From positions 96,457 to 160,456 of the forward strand of contig CAMMZC010000002.1 in NCBI GenBank assembly GCA_946529215.1: a stretch of DNA of 64,000 bases. The letters are read 5' to 3'. The first letter of the stretch is position 1, and every line of letters begins with the position of its first letter. Below are positions 30,871 through 40,954 of this stretch, piece by piece. The stretch is from an uncultured Clostridia bacterium (lineage in GTDB: Bacteria > Bacillota > Clostridia > TANB77 > CAG-508). Under the pieces are notes generated by a model, which did not search any database, was not told where the DNA came from, and saw only the letters and a program-made list of their open reading frames with translations. The position numbers were made by a program, and so were the translations under genes.

Positions 30871-31248
30871 TTAAATAATACCAGCTTTTGACTCTAAATT
30901 CCAAATTTGATCAGAATGTTTGTCTAATTCTTCGCTATTCAATTCAAAGTTTTTTTCTAATGAATCTAATCTTTCTAAAATACCAGAAGTTATATCTATT
31001 AGTGTATCTATTTTTTGCCCATAGTCAACTTCTAATCTAGCTATGCTTCTTGAAAGATTTTTGAATTCGTTATCATGCCCATCAAATCTTTTATCATACT
31101 CATCAAATTTAGAGTGCATAAATTTAAATTCATTATCATACTCATCAAATTTAGAGTGCATAAACTTAAATTCATTATCATACTCATCAAATTTAGAGTG
31201 CATAAATTTAAGTTCTTTTAATATTTCTGTAGCTAGTTCTTGTGACAT
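30871..31248 (-). CDS. Hypothetical coiled-coil protein with 14-aa tandem repeats (EFKFMHSKFDEYDN)
   Basis: Minus-strand RBS ggaaaggag upstream of ATG; three near-identical 42-bp repeats. Confidence 0.82.
   Translation of the reverse strand: MSQELATEILKELKFMHSKFDEYDNEFKFMHSKFDEYDNEFKFMHSKFDEYDKRFDGHDNEFKNLSRSIARLEVDYGQKIDTLIDITSGILERLDSLEKNFELNSEELDKHSDQIWNLESKAGII
31093..31214. repeat. Three tandem 42-bp repeats inside the 30871-31248 CDS
   Basis: atcatactcatcaaatttagagtgcataaa[t/c]ttaa[a/g]ttc(att), units start at 31093, 31135, 31177. Confidence 0.95.
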
Positions 31249-31380
31249 TTTGTTTCTCCTTTCCTATTGTATAAAAAGATCTTATTTATACAACATAATA
31301 TTCTTTGAAATCAAAGTAACACTATTATATTTTAAAAAAATCAAAAAGTCAACAGAATATACAAAACTTTAAAAAAAGAT

Positions 31381-31428
31381 TTCGACAAAGTTCGATAATT
31401 ATTGACAAAAAAGGAAATAAATGTCGAA
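31381..31428. promoter_or_regulatory. Pair of perfect Spo0A boxes (TTCGACA 31381-31387; TGTCGAA 31422-31428) upstream of spoVS
   Basis: Exact matches to 0A-box core TGTCGAA, convergent orientation. Confidence 0.6.
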
Positions 31429-31467
31429 ACTCGCGATGAAAAAATGGAAAAAAATACCAAAAAGCTA

Positions 31468-31496
31468 TTGACCTTTATTCTAATTTGTTGTAAAAT
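31468..31496 (+). promoter_or_regulatory. Probable sigma-A promoter of spoVS
   Basis: TTGACC - 17 bp - TAAAAT. Confidence 0.6.
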
Positions 31497-31546
31497 AAAA
31501 ACATAAAAGTTGCAACAAAAAATAAAATTATAGGAGGCAAAAGAGA

Positions 31547-31810
31547 ATGGAAATTTTAAAAATTTCATCAAAATCTAATCCCAACTCAGTAGCTGGAGCT
31601 ATTGCGGGATTAGTAAAAGAATCACAAAGGGCTGAAATGCAAGCGATTGGAGCTGGTGCCCTAAACCAAGCAGTTAAGGCAGTAGCTATTGCAAGAGGAT
31701 TTGTAGCACCATCAGGAGTAGATTTAGTTTGTATTCCTGCATTTGCAGAAGTAGAAGTAGAGGGGGAAGATAGAACAGGAATTAAACTTATTATTGAGTC
31801 AAGAAAATAA
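31547..31810 (+). CDS. spoVS: Stage V sporulation protein S
   Basis: MEILKISSKSNPNSVAGAIAGLVKE..AEMQAIGAGALNQAVKAVAIARGFVAPSG. Confidence 0.97.
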   Translation: MEILKISSKSNPNSVAGAIAGLVKESQRAEMQAIGAGALNQAVKAVAIARGFVAPSGVDLVCIPAFAEVEVEGEDRTGIKLIIESRK

Positions 31811-31822
31811 ATTAATATTTTA

Positions 31823-31854
31823 GGGGCACATATTTTTTGTTGTGCTCTTTTTTT
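31823..31854 (+). terminator. Intrinsic terminator after spoVS
   Basis: GGGGCACA...TGTGCTC + T7. Confidence 0.88.
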
Positions 31855-31993
31855 AGTTAGATTAAAGTATATATAATTAAAAAGATACTTTTATAAAAAA
31901 TAACTTTAAAAGAACCAAAATTTTTATAAAATCCCAAAAAAGACTTGATAAATTTTAAAAAATAATATAGTATATATATGAAGTGAGGTATAT

Positions 31994-33598
31994 ATGAAAA
32001 ACAATATTTTTGGATATATATTTTTTATATTTATAGTGATTATAATGGGATTTGCAATTTATAAGGTAAGCAAAAGTAATAATTCTGAAAATACAAACAA
32101 TGTTGAAGGGGTATCAAGTATAAGTACAGCAGAGAAAGGGACAGAGCTTACTCTTGCAATTTCGGGATTTGATACAATAAATCCTATTATTACTAAAAAT
32201 AAACAAGTGCAAGATGTAACAAAATTAATATTTGAGTCTTTAGTTAATATTACTTCAGATGGAAAAGTTGAACCATGTCTAGCAAAAGAATGGGAAACAA
32301 CAGATAATATAACATATATAGTAAAACTTAAAACAGGAATTAAATGGAGTGATGGAAGCTACTTTTCAAGTAATGATGTAAAATACACTATTGATAGATT
32401 GTTGCAAGATAAAGAAGCAAAAAATGCGGTATATGCAGAAAACATTAAACATTTAAAAGAGGTAGATATAATAGACAATACAACACTTAGGATTATATTA
32501 TCTCAAAAAATTCCATTTTATGAATACTTTTTAACTTTTCCTATTTTAAGTAGTAATTATTATGGAAAAGACAATTTTTGGGATACGAACAAAAATGATG
32601 CGCCAATTACAACTGGTAGGTTTAAAATTTCAGAACATATTGGAAATAAAGTAATTCTTACAAAAAACGAGAATTGGTGGAATGTACAGGAGGATAATTC
32701 TATAATTAATAAAGTTACTATTAATTTTTATTCCAGTATAGCAGAATTATATAATGCGTTTAGACAAGGAAATATAGATTTAATAACTACACAAAATAAA
32801 GACTATAAGCAATATATCGGAAAAATAGGATATAATGTAACCGAAATTGAAGGAAGAGATTTCTCAGTTTTAGCTTTAAATAATGATAGTGATATTCTCT
32901 CAGATGTACAAGTAAGAAAAGCTTTAAAATATGCTATAAATAAAGATGAAATAGTAGCTAAAGCTTATAGTGGTTCATATTTTAAAGCAAATTTTCCGTT
33001 ACCAATAAGTAGTTATTTAGTCGAAGATAAAAATGAAAATTATTTTAATTTAGGAAAAATGGAAAATAAATTAAAAGATTCAGGTTGGTATTTTAGAAGA
33101 AAACAATGGCAAAAAACTGTAAACTATAAAACTAAAGTACTAGAATTAAGTTTAGTAGTTAGAAAAAAATCAAATAGAACAAAAGTGGCAGAATATATTA
33201 AAGAAAAATTAGCTGAACAAGGAATAATAATAAATATTATTTATACATCAGATAATGAGTACCAAGATTATATTAACAAAAAGAATTATGATATAATTTT
33301 GTGTGAAATGACTAATCCAATTTCACCAGATCTTACATCTTATTTTGGAAATGGAAATTTAGCTAATTTTAATAATGATGAATCTAAGAAAATTCTTAAT
33401 GAATTAAATAGTATAACAGATAAGGAAGAACAAAAATCTAGATTTAAAAGGTTATACGATATTTATAACAGTGAAGTTCCTTTTATAGGTATTGGAAGAA
33501 ACAAAATATATGTGATTACAAATTCATATTTAAATGGAGAAGTTGAGGCAAGGTGGTATAATTTGTTCTTTAAATTCAAGGGCTGGTATAAGAATTAG
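31994..33598 (+). CDS. Extracellular solute-binding protein family 5 (peptide/nickel type), membrane anchored
   Basis: N-terminal TM; LIFESLVNITSDGKVEPCLAKEWE..., FKLKTGIKWSDG-type motif, VRKALKYAINKDEI. Confidence 0.88.
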   Translation: MKNNIFGYIFFIFIVIIMGFAIYKVSKSNNSENTNNVEGVSSISTAEKGTELTLAISGFDTINPIITKNKQVQDVTKLIFESLVNITSDGKVEPCLAKEWETTDNITYIVKLKTGIKWSDGSYFSSNDVKYTIDRLLQDKEAKNAVYAENIKHLKEVDIIDNTTLRIILSQKIPFYEYFLTFPILSSNYYGKDNFWDTNKNDAPITTGRFKISEHIGNKVILTKNENWWNVQEDNSIINKVTINFYSSIAELYNAFRQGNIDLITTQNKDYKQYIGKIGYNVTEIEGRDFSVLALNNDSDILSDVQVRKALKYAINKDEIVAKAYSGSYFKANFPLPISSYLVEDKNENYFNLGKMENKLKDSGWYFRRKQWQKTVNYKTKVLELSLVVRKKSNRTKVAEYIKEKLAEQGIIINIIYTSDNEYQDYINKKNYDIILCEMTNPISPDLTSYFGNGNLANFNNDESKKILNELNSITDKEEQKSRFKRLYDIYNSEVPFIGIGRNKIYVITNSYLNGEVEARWYNLFFKFKGWYKN

Positions 33599-33621
33599 GA
33601 GTAATTTTTTAAGACAAAATA

Positions 33622-33700
33622 TTTGAATATATAAGTATTTTTCAGATAATCTTAGCTAACTTTCATTTAACACTAAGAAAATCTAAATAATTTTAAAAAA
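33622..33700. repeat. Dispersed MITE-like element, copy B (right end degraded)
   Basis: TTTGAATATATAAGTATTTTTCAGATAATCTTAGCTAACTTTCATTTAACACTAAG, nearly identical to copy A. Confidence 0.78.
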
Positions 33701-33704
33701 AGTA

Positions 33705-33732
33705 TTGACAAAATAAATGTTTGGTGTATAAT
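33705..33732 (+). promoter_or_regulatory. Probable recA promoter
   Basis: TTGACA - 16 bp - TATAAT. Confidence 0.7.
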
Positions 33733-33777
33733 ATATATTAACAAACAAAGTTTTGTGAAATGAAGGAGGAAATAAAT

Positions 33778-34830
33778 ATGTCAGAAAATTCAGAAAAAAA
33801 GAAAGCGTTAGATGCAGCTTTAAGTCAAATTGAAAAACAATTTGGTAAAGGTTCAGTAATGAAATTAGGAGAATATAAAGCAATGGAGATAGAAGCTATA
33901 TCTACAGGAGCACTTAGTTTAGATATGGCATTAGGAATTGGAGGGCTTCCACGTGGAAGAATTATAGAGGTATATGGACCTGAATCTTCAGGTAAAACAA
34001 CTTTAGCATTACATGTTATAGCAGAAGCACAAAAATTAGGAGGAGAAGCGGCATTTATAGATGCAGAGCATGCTTTAGATCCTGTTTATGCAAAAAAATT
34101 AGGAGTTAATATAGATGAACTAATAGTATCTCAGCCAGATACGGGTGAGCAAGCATTGGAAATTACAGAAAGCTTAGTTAGAAGTGGTGCATTAGATGTA
34201 ATAGTTGTAGACTCAGTTGCAGCACTTGTTCCAAAAGCAGAAATAGATGGAGATATGGGAGATTCTCATATGGGACTTCAAGCAAGACTTATGTCTCAAG
34301 CATTAAGAAAACTTGCAGGAGCTATTAATAAAACAAAAACAGTAATAATTTTCATAAATCAATTAAGAGAAAAAATAGGAGTTATGTTTGGAAATCCTGA
34401 AACAACAACAGGAGGTAGAGCGCTTAAATTCTATGCATCTGTAAGACTAGATATTAGAAAAATAGAGAATATTAAACAAGATGGTAATGTTATAGGAAAT
34501 AGAGCTAGAGTTAAAATAGTTAAAAATAAAGTTGCTCCACCTTTTAGAGAAGCAGAATTTGATATAATGTATGGAGAAGGTATTTCAAAAGTTGGCAATA
34601 TATTCGATATGGCAGTAAATCTAGATATTATAGAAAAGAGTGGTTCTTGGTTTAGTTATAATGGAAATAGAATTGGACAAGGTAGGGAAAATGTTAAAAA
34701 ATATCTTCAAGATAATCCTGAGTTATTAGCTGAAGTTGAGAAAAAAGTAAGAGGTAATACTGAAAAAGCTTTTGAAGAAAGTCTTGGAGAAGAAAGAAAA
34801 TCTGAAGAAGAGGATAATGACGAAGAATAA
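33778..34830 (+). CDS. recA: Recombinase RecA (ATG 33778)
   Basis: [40 protein letters not shown]. Confidence 0.98.
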   Translation: MSENSEKKKALDAALSQIEKQFGKGSVMKLGEYKAMEIEAISTGALSLDMALGIGGLPRGRIIEVYGPESSGKTTLALHVIAEAQKLGGEAAFIDAEHALDPVYAKKLGVNIDELIVSQPDTGEQALEITESLVRSGALDVIVVDSVAALVPKAEIDGDMGDSHMGLQARLMSQALRKLAGAINKTKTVIIFINQLREKIGVMFGNPETTTGGRALKFYASVRLDIRKIENIKQDGNVIGNRARVKIVKNKVAPPFREAEFDIMYGEGISKVGNIFDMAVNLDIIEKSGSWFSYNGNRIGQGRENVKKYLQDNPELLAEVEKKVRGNTEKAFEESLGEERKSEEEDNDEE

Positions 34831-34891
34831 ATTTTAATTAAGAGGCGGTTAAAATAGCCGTCTCTATGCAAATATATTATAGGAGAAGAAA

Positions 34892-35329
34892 ATGTATTCA
34901 ATTGAAGAATTTGATTCACAAAAAACAAAAGTAATGAAATTTATAGTTTTCAAAAAAAGAACTGAACAAGAGGTAAGAAACAAATTTACAGGTTCAATTG
35001 AAGAAAATATGTTAGAAGACATAATAGAGTACTTAAAAGATGCAAAATATCTTGATGACAAAGAATATATAGATAGAGCTATAAATAATTTTATTATTTT
35101 AAAAAACTTATCTTTAAAAGAAGTAAAATACAAATTAATTGCAAAAGGTTTAAATAGAGATGATATAGAAGATTATTTTTATGAAAACAAAGATAAGTTA
35201 GATGAATATGAGAAACAATCTGCAAGAAATATTTTTTATAAAAAACAAAAAGATATGGATATAGAAGAGATAAAGCAATATCTTTTAAAAAAAGGTTATA
35301 GATATGACAATATAAAATTTGACGAATAA
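34892..35329 (+). CDS. recX: Regulatory protein RecX
   Basis: RecX-like repeats (KRTEQEVRNKF, LSLKEVKYKLIAKGL), directly downstream of recA. Confidence 0.87.
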   Translation: MYSIEEFDSQKTKVMKFIVFKKRTEQEVRNKFTGSIEENMLEDIIEYLKDAKYLDDKEYIDRAINNFIILKNLSLKEVKYKLIAKGLNRDDIEDYFYENKDKLDEYEKQSARNIFYKKQKDMDIEEIKQYLLKKGYRYDNIKFDE

Positions 35330-35365
35330 AAGAGTTAGAAAAATTGAGGGGAAGGATAACAAGAA

Positions 35366-36124
35366 ATGCCAAATGTACTAACATTAGAAACAAATAAATA
35401 TGCAATTAAATTAGAGAATTTTCAAGGACCACTTGATTTACTTTGTACTTTAATTGAAAAGAACAAAATGAATATATATGATATTAATCTTAATGAAATC
35501 ACAGATCAATATATTGCATTTATTAATCAGATGGAAGAACTTAACTTAGAGGTTACAAGTGAATTTTTATCAATGGCTTCAACTTTGCTATATCTTAAAT
35601 CTAAAAAGCTTTTACCAAGTAAACAAGAAGAGGAAGAAGAGATAACTGAAGAAGAACTTATAAGAAGAATAGTTGAATATAAAAAATATAAAGATATTAC
35701 GGCTAAATTGCAAGAAAATTTTAAATTGTTTTCAAATAGAATATATAAAGCAATGGAAAATATTCCATTACCTCAGCAAACATTAGATACAGAGTATGAG
35801 AGTTCTCTAATACCTCAAATATATTCTAATTTAGTAATAAGAAATGAAGAAAAAATTAATCACAATGCTAAAAATATCGAAAAAATAGCTATAACAGAAA
35901 ATTTTACAGTTGTAAGTAAATTAAAAGATATGTTTAGAGAATTAATCAAACATAAAAATTTTAATTTTAATAGATTATTTTCTGTAAAAAAACATAGTAA
36001 AAATGAGGTAGTAACTGCTTTTTCAGGATTATTAGAACTTTCGAGAAGAAGCAAAGTTACAACATATCAAGATGAGCTATTTGGAGATATAAATGTAGAA
36101 AAAAAGCTAAAATTAAGGGGCTAG
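35366..36124 (+). CDS. scpA: Segregation and condensation protein A
   Basis: LENFQGPLDLLCTLIEKNKMNIYDI, LSMASTLLYLKSKKLLP. Confidence 0.95.
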   Translation: MPNVLTLETNKYAIKLENFQGPLDLLCTLIEKNKMNIYDINLNEITDQYIAFINQMEELNLEVTSEFLSMASTLLYLKSKKLLPSKQEEEEEITEEELIRRIVEYKKYKDITAKLQENFKLFSNRIYKAMENIPLPQQTLDTEYESSLIPQIYSNLVIRNEEKINHNAKNIEKIAITENFTVVSKLKDMFRELIKHKNFNFNRLFSVKKHSKNEVVTAFSGLLELSRRSKVTTYQDELFGDINVEKKLKLRG

Positions 36125-36140
36125 TTACATAGCCCCTTTT
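36117..36140 (+). terminator. Terminator hairpin overlapping scpA stop codon
   Basis: GGGGCTA-GTTACA-TAGCCCC-TTTT. Confidence 0.8.
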
Positions 36141-36143
36141 AAG

Positions 36144-38111
36144 TTAATTGATTATTATATTATTAACATATCCATTTTCATTATATTCAACTTTAATTGT
36201 ATAAGTTTTATTTTTATCTAGCTCATTTGGCGCTGATGCAGGTAACTCATTATTAATTTTTACAAGACGATTTGTATTATTATTTTTTTCTGCGGCATTA
36301 TTTGATATAATCATATAATATAATGTTTTTACTTCACTTGAAGTTTTATTAGGGCCAGAATACTCTGTAAATTTAATATTAAATGCTTCTTTTTCTACTT
36401 TTGACATTTGATCATTATTTATTATATTTCTGGCATTATTAACTACCATAATTCCACTTGAAATTACTGCAATTCCTATTGGTGGCATAAAATATGGAAT
36501 TTGACTTGGATTTTGCATTACATAAGTTGCACCAATTGGAACAATTGAAGGTAAGTAATACATAAATGGATTTTGTTCTGCTGTAAGTCCTATTGCTTTT
36601 AATTTTGCATCATTGATCTGAGCGGTTCTATTAGCAATACTATTATATAAATTTTCAATATTTTTAAGTGCTGGAGCAGTGTTTATAAGTAATATTTGTG
36701 AATTTTGTATTTCATCTTTTTGAATAGCTCCAAAAGTTTTTGTATTTTTGTATGAAGACACGAATTTTGTTTTAGCATTTGTTATAGTAGAATTACCTAG
36801 ATTATAATCAAAGGTTAATTCTGAGTTTTCATGTACTGAATCAGTATCTAATCCTGAAAAACCAATGGTTAAATTAAAAATTTCAGAATTATTTTGTGAA
36901 AAAGCAAATTCATATTTAGTTTCATTAGGTGATTTTAATTTTTGCATATATGCTGATATAGTAGTCACTCCATTACTTATTGATTCAAATTTAACTCCAT
37001 CATCAGATTTAGAAAAAACAAAATCAGCATTATCACTTAATATTATTTCTGTTTTTGTAAGATTTCGTTTATTAGCATATACTTTTATAGTTATATAGTT
37101 ATCTGAATTTTGTGGATTATCAACATTGATTTCAGTATTTTGTGTAGAATTTAATTCAGATGTAGTACTATCTTCGGTATTAGTATTTAAATCAAATTGT
37201 GATTGTGCAGGAGAAGTAGTATTTTTTTCTTGTATAGCTGAATTAATGCCATCAATTGCTTTTTGCAATGTTTCTTTATATTGTGTTTCAAAAGTTTGAA
37301 TATTTTCCTCAGTTAAATTAAAGTTGTTTATTGCATAATTTTTAATTTTTTCTATAATAATTTCATCTTCTTTTAATGTCTCCAATATTTTAAGTATTAT
37401 ATTAGTAGCCTGAGTATTATTTATTGTTAAAATATATACATTATCTTCAGAGTTATTTTCCTTAGAAAACATCTCATCTGTTAAATTATCTGTGATAATT
37501 TTAAAGTATTTTTCTTTTAAAACAGATTTATCTTCATCTGTAAATATGTTTGAAACATTTGACAAGCTTGCTAAATCAATTTTATTTGGAATTGAAGATG
37601 TAACTTGTTCAGGTAGTTGCATTTTAGTAGCAAATTCTTTAAGATTGTTATTATCAAATCCAATGTATTTTACAAGAACTTCATTAATTTTAGCAGCATA
37701 AATGTCACCGTTTCTATATAAATCAAATTGCATTGATTGAGTATCCGAATAATTTGCTTTAAACGTTTGGTGCATATATTTGCTTTGATTATCTGTTTTA
37801 CCAGTAAATGTTATATTACAATTTTGCAATGCATTTGCTACTTTTGCTTCTGAACTATCTGGGAAAGTAACATTTGTTTTTATTGTACCTTCTGATGTAT
37901 AAGCTGTATTTTTTTGTTTTGCTGAATATGCTTTTACATCTTCATCTTTGAAGATGTCTACGATTTCTGAATTTTGAAAAATATATTTAGAAAATAGTTG
38001 TTTATTGCTTTTAAATATATCTGTGAAAAAGTATGCAAAAGCAAATCCTGCACCTAAAACTATTACTAAAACTATTGCTATTATAAGCATTATTAAATAT
38101 CTTTTTTTCAT
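36144..38111 (-). CDS. Hypothetical large membrane-anchored extracytoplasmic protein (655 aa)
   Basis: N-terminal TM (YLIMLIIAIVLVIVLGAGFAFAYFF), long Asn/Thr-rich extracytoplasmic part. Confidence 0.82.
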   Translation of the reverse strand: MKKRYLIMLIIAIVLVIVLGAGFAFAYFFTDIFKSNKQLFSKYIFQNSEIVDIFKDEDVKAYSAKQKNTAYTSEGTIKTNVTFPDSSEAKVANALQNCNITFTGKTDNQSKYMHQTFKANYSDTQSMQFDLYRNGDIYAAKINEVLVKYIGFDNNNLKEFATKMQLPEQVTSSIPNKIDLASLSNVSNIFTDEDKSVLKEKYFKIITDNLTDEMFSKENNSEDNVYILTINNTQATNIILKILETLKEDEIIIEKIKNYAINNFNLTEENIQTFETQYKETLQKAIDGINSAIQEKNTTSPAQSQFDLNTNTEDSTTSELNSTQNTEINVDNPQNSDNYITIKVYANKRNLTKTEIILSDNADFVFSKSDDGVKFESISNGVTTISAYMQKLKSPNETKYEFAFSQNNSEIFNLTIGFSGLDTDSVHENSELTFDYNLGNSTITNAKTKFVSSYKNTKTFGAIQKDEIQNSQILLINTAPALKNIENLYNSIANRTAQINDAKLKAIGLTAEQNPFMYYLPSIVPIGATYVMQNPSQIPYFMPPIGIAVISSGIMVVNNARNIINNDQMSKVEKEAFNIKFTEYSGPNKTSSEVKTLYYMIISNNAAEKNNNTNRLVKINNELPASAPNELDKNKTYTIKVEYNENGYVNNIIIN

Positions 38112-38146
38112 TATTTTATTCTTCCTCTCTTAATTATAATAAATTA

Positions 38147-38869
38147 TTATTCCCAATTGTGATATACATTCATTACATCATCTAATTCCTCAAGCCTTTC
38201 AATCATTTTTTCCATTTTTTCTGCAGCTTGGTCATCAAGAGCAACTGTAGTAGAAGGTACCATTTGAACTGAAGCTTCTAAGAAATTAATTCCTTCTGCT
38301 TGAATTTTTTCAGATACTTCTGAAAATGTGCTTGGTTCTGTAGTTATTTCATAAACTTCATCTGAAGTATTAAAATCTTCTGCTCCTGCATCTAAAACTA
38401 GCATCATAAGTTCTTCTTCGTCAATAGGGCAATTTTCTTTTTCTATAACTATAACACCTTTTTTGCTAAACATATATGATACACAACCAGTTGTTCCAAG
38501 ATTTCCACCTGATTTATCAAAAGCATGTCTGACTTCAGCTGCTGTTCTATTTTTATTGTCTGTACTTGCTTCTACAATTATAGCAACACCATTTGGTCCA
38601 TATCCTTCATAAATTATTTCTTCATAATTTGTGTTACTTCCTTCTCCTGAAGCTTTTTTAATTGCATTATTTATTGTATCATTTGGCATATTTGCAGCTT
38701 TACATTTAGCAATAACTGCTTTTAAAGAAGAGTTGCCCTCTGGATCCGGTCCTCCTGCTTTAACTGCAACTAATAATTCCCTTCCTAATTTTGTGAATAT
38801 TTTTCCTCTTGCTGCATCAGCCTTTCCTTTTTTAGCTTGAATGTTGTGCCATTTACTATGTCCTGACAT
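38147..38869 (-). CDS. yebC: YebC/PmpR (TACO1) family protein
   Basis: [32 protein letters not shown]. Confidence 0.97.
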   Translation of the reverse strand: MSGHSKWHNIQAKKGKADAARGKIFTKLGRELLVAVKAGGPDPEGNSSLKAVIAKCKAANMPNDTINNAIKKASGEGSNTNYEEIIYEGYGPNGVAIIVEASTDNKNRTAAEVRHAFDKSGGNLGTTGCVSYMFSKKGVIVIEKENCPIDEEELMMLVLDAGAEDFNTSDEVYEITTEPSTFSEVSEKIQAEGINFLEASVQMVPSTTVALDDQAAEKMEKMIERLEELDDVMNVYHNWE

Positions 38870-39250
38870 TTTAAATTCCTCCTTTATTTTTAATTATAAT
38901 TCACATTGATTTGTTCAGATTAATATATAATTATATAATAGAATTTAAGAAACTAAACACAACAACACTAAAATTATATATTAATTAAATAGTGAATTTT
39001 AACAATCTTTCAATATTTTATCACATTTTTTTTAGTTTGTGTAGTGTTTTTGCAATATTTCTTTAAAAAAATGTAAAAATCAATTAAAAAACATAAGACT
39101 TTTAAAATAGTAATATTAACATTTAAAAACTAATGTGTAAAAAGTTCTAAAATAATTTATAGAGCATATAATATAATGAAAATTATGTTACAAGGTTTAT
39201 TTATTAGGCTTTATACAATAGACAGGCTTTAAAGGAAGGATTTTTAAATA

Positions 39251-40171
39251 ATGGAAGAAGTTTTAGATTATTTAGCTGAAAGTGTAAAAAATGAAATAAA
39301 AAAATACTTTTTAAATAAACAAGATATTGAAGAAATACGACTTAGAATTAATAAACCAATAATTATAAAAAATTCTAATGGAAATAAAATATTAGTTCAT
39401 ATTGTTTCAAAAGAAGAATTATTAGAAACATTTCAAAAAGTATGTGAACATTCTATTTATTCCTATCAAAAACAAATATGCGAAGGCTTTATAACAATAA
39501 AGGGTGGTCATAGAGTAGGAATTACTGGTAGTGCTGTGGAAGAAAATGGAGAAATTAAAAATATAAATTATATTTCAAGTTTAAATTTTAGAATTGCTAA
39601 AGAAAAAAAAGATGTATCAAATAAATTATTGAAATTCGTTATATGTAATAGTGAAATTAAAAATACATTAATTGTTTCAAAACCTGGTTGTGGAAAAACT
39701 ACAATTTTAAGAGATTTAGTAAGAAGGATAAGTACAGGTATAGAAGAACTAGGTTTTAAAGCTAAAACATGCGGAATTGTAGATGAAAGAGGAGAGATTG
39801 CTGCAATGTATAAAGGAGCACCACAAAATGATATAGGAATTCTTAGTGATGTAATGGATAATGTTTCTAAATCTAAAGGTATGAGAATGCTTATAAGATC
39901 TATGTCTCCAGAAATTATCGTGTGTGATGAAATTGGAAGCAAAGAAGATGTACAAGCAATAAATTATGCAGTTACATCTGGAGTAACAGGAATTTTTACT
40001 GCACATGGAAATTCTTTAGAAGATATTATGATAAATGAGGAAATAAAAAAATTGTTGGACAAGAATTTAATTGAAACTATTATTTTTTTAGATGATAAAA
40101 AGAGGGGAGAAGTAAAGAGTGTATATGTTTTAGATAAGAATAATAAAGATTATAAAAATTATTTGATATAA
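39251..40171 (+). CDS. spoIIIAA: Stage III sporulation protein AA (ATPase)
   Basis: VSKPGCGKTTILRDLVRRIS, GIVDERGEIAA; first gene of spoIIIA operon. Confidence 0.96.
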   Translation: MEEVLDYLAESVKNEIKKYFLNKQDIEEIRLRINKPIIIKNSNGNKILVHIVSKEELLETFQKVCEHSIYSYQKQICEGFITIKGGHRVGITGSAVEENGEIKNINYISSLNFRIAKEKKDVSNKLLKFVICNSEIKNTLIVSKPGCGKTTILRDLVRRISTGIEELGFKAKTCGIVDERGEIAAMYKGAPQNDIGILSDVMDNVSKSKGMRMLIRSMSPEIIVCDEIGSKEDVQAINYAVTSGVTGIFTAHGNSLEDIMINEEIKKLLDKNLIETIIFLDDKKRGEVKSVYVLDKNNKDYKNYLI

Positions 40172-40223
40172 AAGTGTTCTAAAATTTTATTTTGTGAATA
40201 TATTTAATAAAGGGGACAAGTTT

Positions 40224-40742
40224 ATGGTATTTGTAAAATATACGATTTTATTTTTTATATTTCTATTGACAGCTTGTATAGGAAATCTTATTTCAAAAAA
40301 ATACAAAAATAGAGTAGATGAATTAAAAACTTTTAAAGAGGCATTTAATATTCTCGAATCAAAAATAAAGTTTACTTATGAGCCTTTAGGAGATATATTT
40401 GAAGAAATTTCAAATTTATCTTATAAAAATAGTATTAATTCTATTTTTATGAATGCAAAGAATAATATGAAAAAATTAGGGTTAAAAAAATCGTGGGATA
40501 AAGCGATAGAAAATAATAAGCAGAATCTAAGTCTTAAAACAGAAGATATAGATATTATAAAGAATCTAGGAAATATGCTTGGTAAAACCGATGTGGAAGG
40601 GCAATTAAGTGAAATTAAACTAAATATGAGTTTTTTAGATACTCAAATTGCTATAGCGGAAGAAGAATGTATGAAAAATGAAAAGATGTATAGAACTATG
40701 GGAACAATTTTTGGACTAGCTATTATAATTATTTTAATTTAA
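40224..40742 (+). CDS. spoIIIAB: Stage III sporulation protein AB (ATG 40224 after aaagggg)
   Basis: Position, N-terminal TM, SpoIIIAB-like sequence. Confidence 0.92.
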   Translation: MVFVKYTILFFIFLLTACIGNLISKKYKNRVDELKTFKEAFNILESKIKFTYEPLGDIFEEISNLSYKNSINSIFMNAKNNMKKLGLKKSWDKAIENNKQNLSLKTEDIDIIKNLGNMLGKTDVEGQLSEIKLNMSFLDTQIAIAEEECMKNEKMYRTMGTIFGLAIIIILI

Positions 40743-40759
40743 AGGAAGGAAAAGTAAAA

Positions 40760-40954
40760 ATGGATGTAGATTTATTGTTTAAAATAGCAGCCATAGGTAT
40801 ATTAGTTGCAGTTTTACATCAAGTTTTATGTAGAGCTGGACGTGAAGAACAGGCTATGATGACAACACTCGCTGGAGTGGTAATTGTTCTTACATTAGTT
40901 ATAAAAGAAATTAGTGCACTTTTTAATACAGTAAGGACATTGTTTAATATATAA
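40760..40954 (+). CDS. spoIIIAC: Stage III sporulation protein AC
   Basis: LLFKIAAIGILVAVLHQVLCRAGREEQAMMTTLAGVVIVL. Confidence 0.95.
   Translation: MDVDLLFKIAAIGILVAVLHQVLCRAGREEQAMMTTLAGVVIVLTLVIKEISALFNTVRTLFNI

Noticed and set aside
31093-31214. Regular repeats considered as a CRISPR array
   Set aside because: 42-bp units are directly adjacent with no unique spacers and lie in frame within a CDS; no cas genes in the window.
31043-31372. 109-aa plus-strand ORF with SLSYSSNLECINLN repeats
   Set aside because: Antisense image of the 42-bp repeats; the minus-strand ORF has a clear RBS and coherent coiled-coil composition.
31405-31440. Sigma-H promoter for spoVS (AGGAAAT near 31411)
   Set aside because: No GAAT -10 at suitable spacing; the sigma-A-like TTGACC-17-TAAAAT is a better fit.
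39170-39250. Sigma-E promoter for spoIIIAA (TATACAAT near 39213)
   Set aside because: Plausible by biology but no convincing -35 partner could be aligned by eye; left uncalled.
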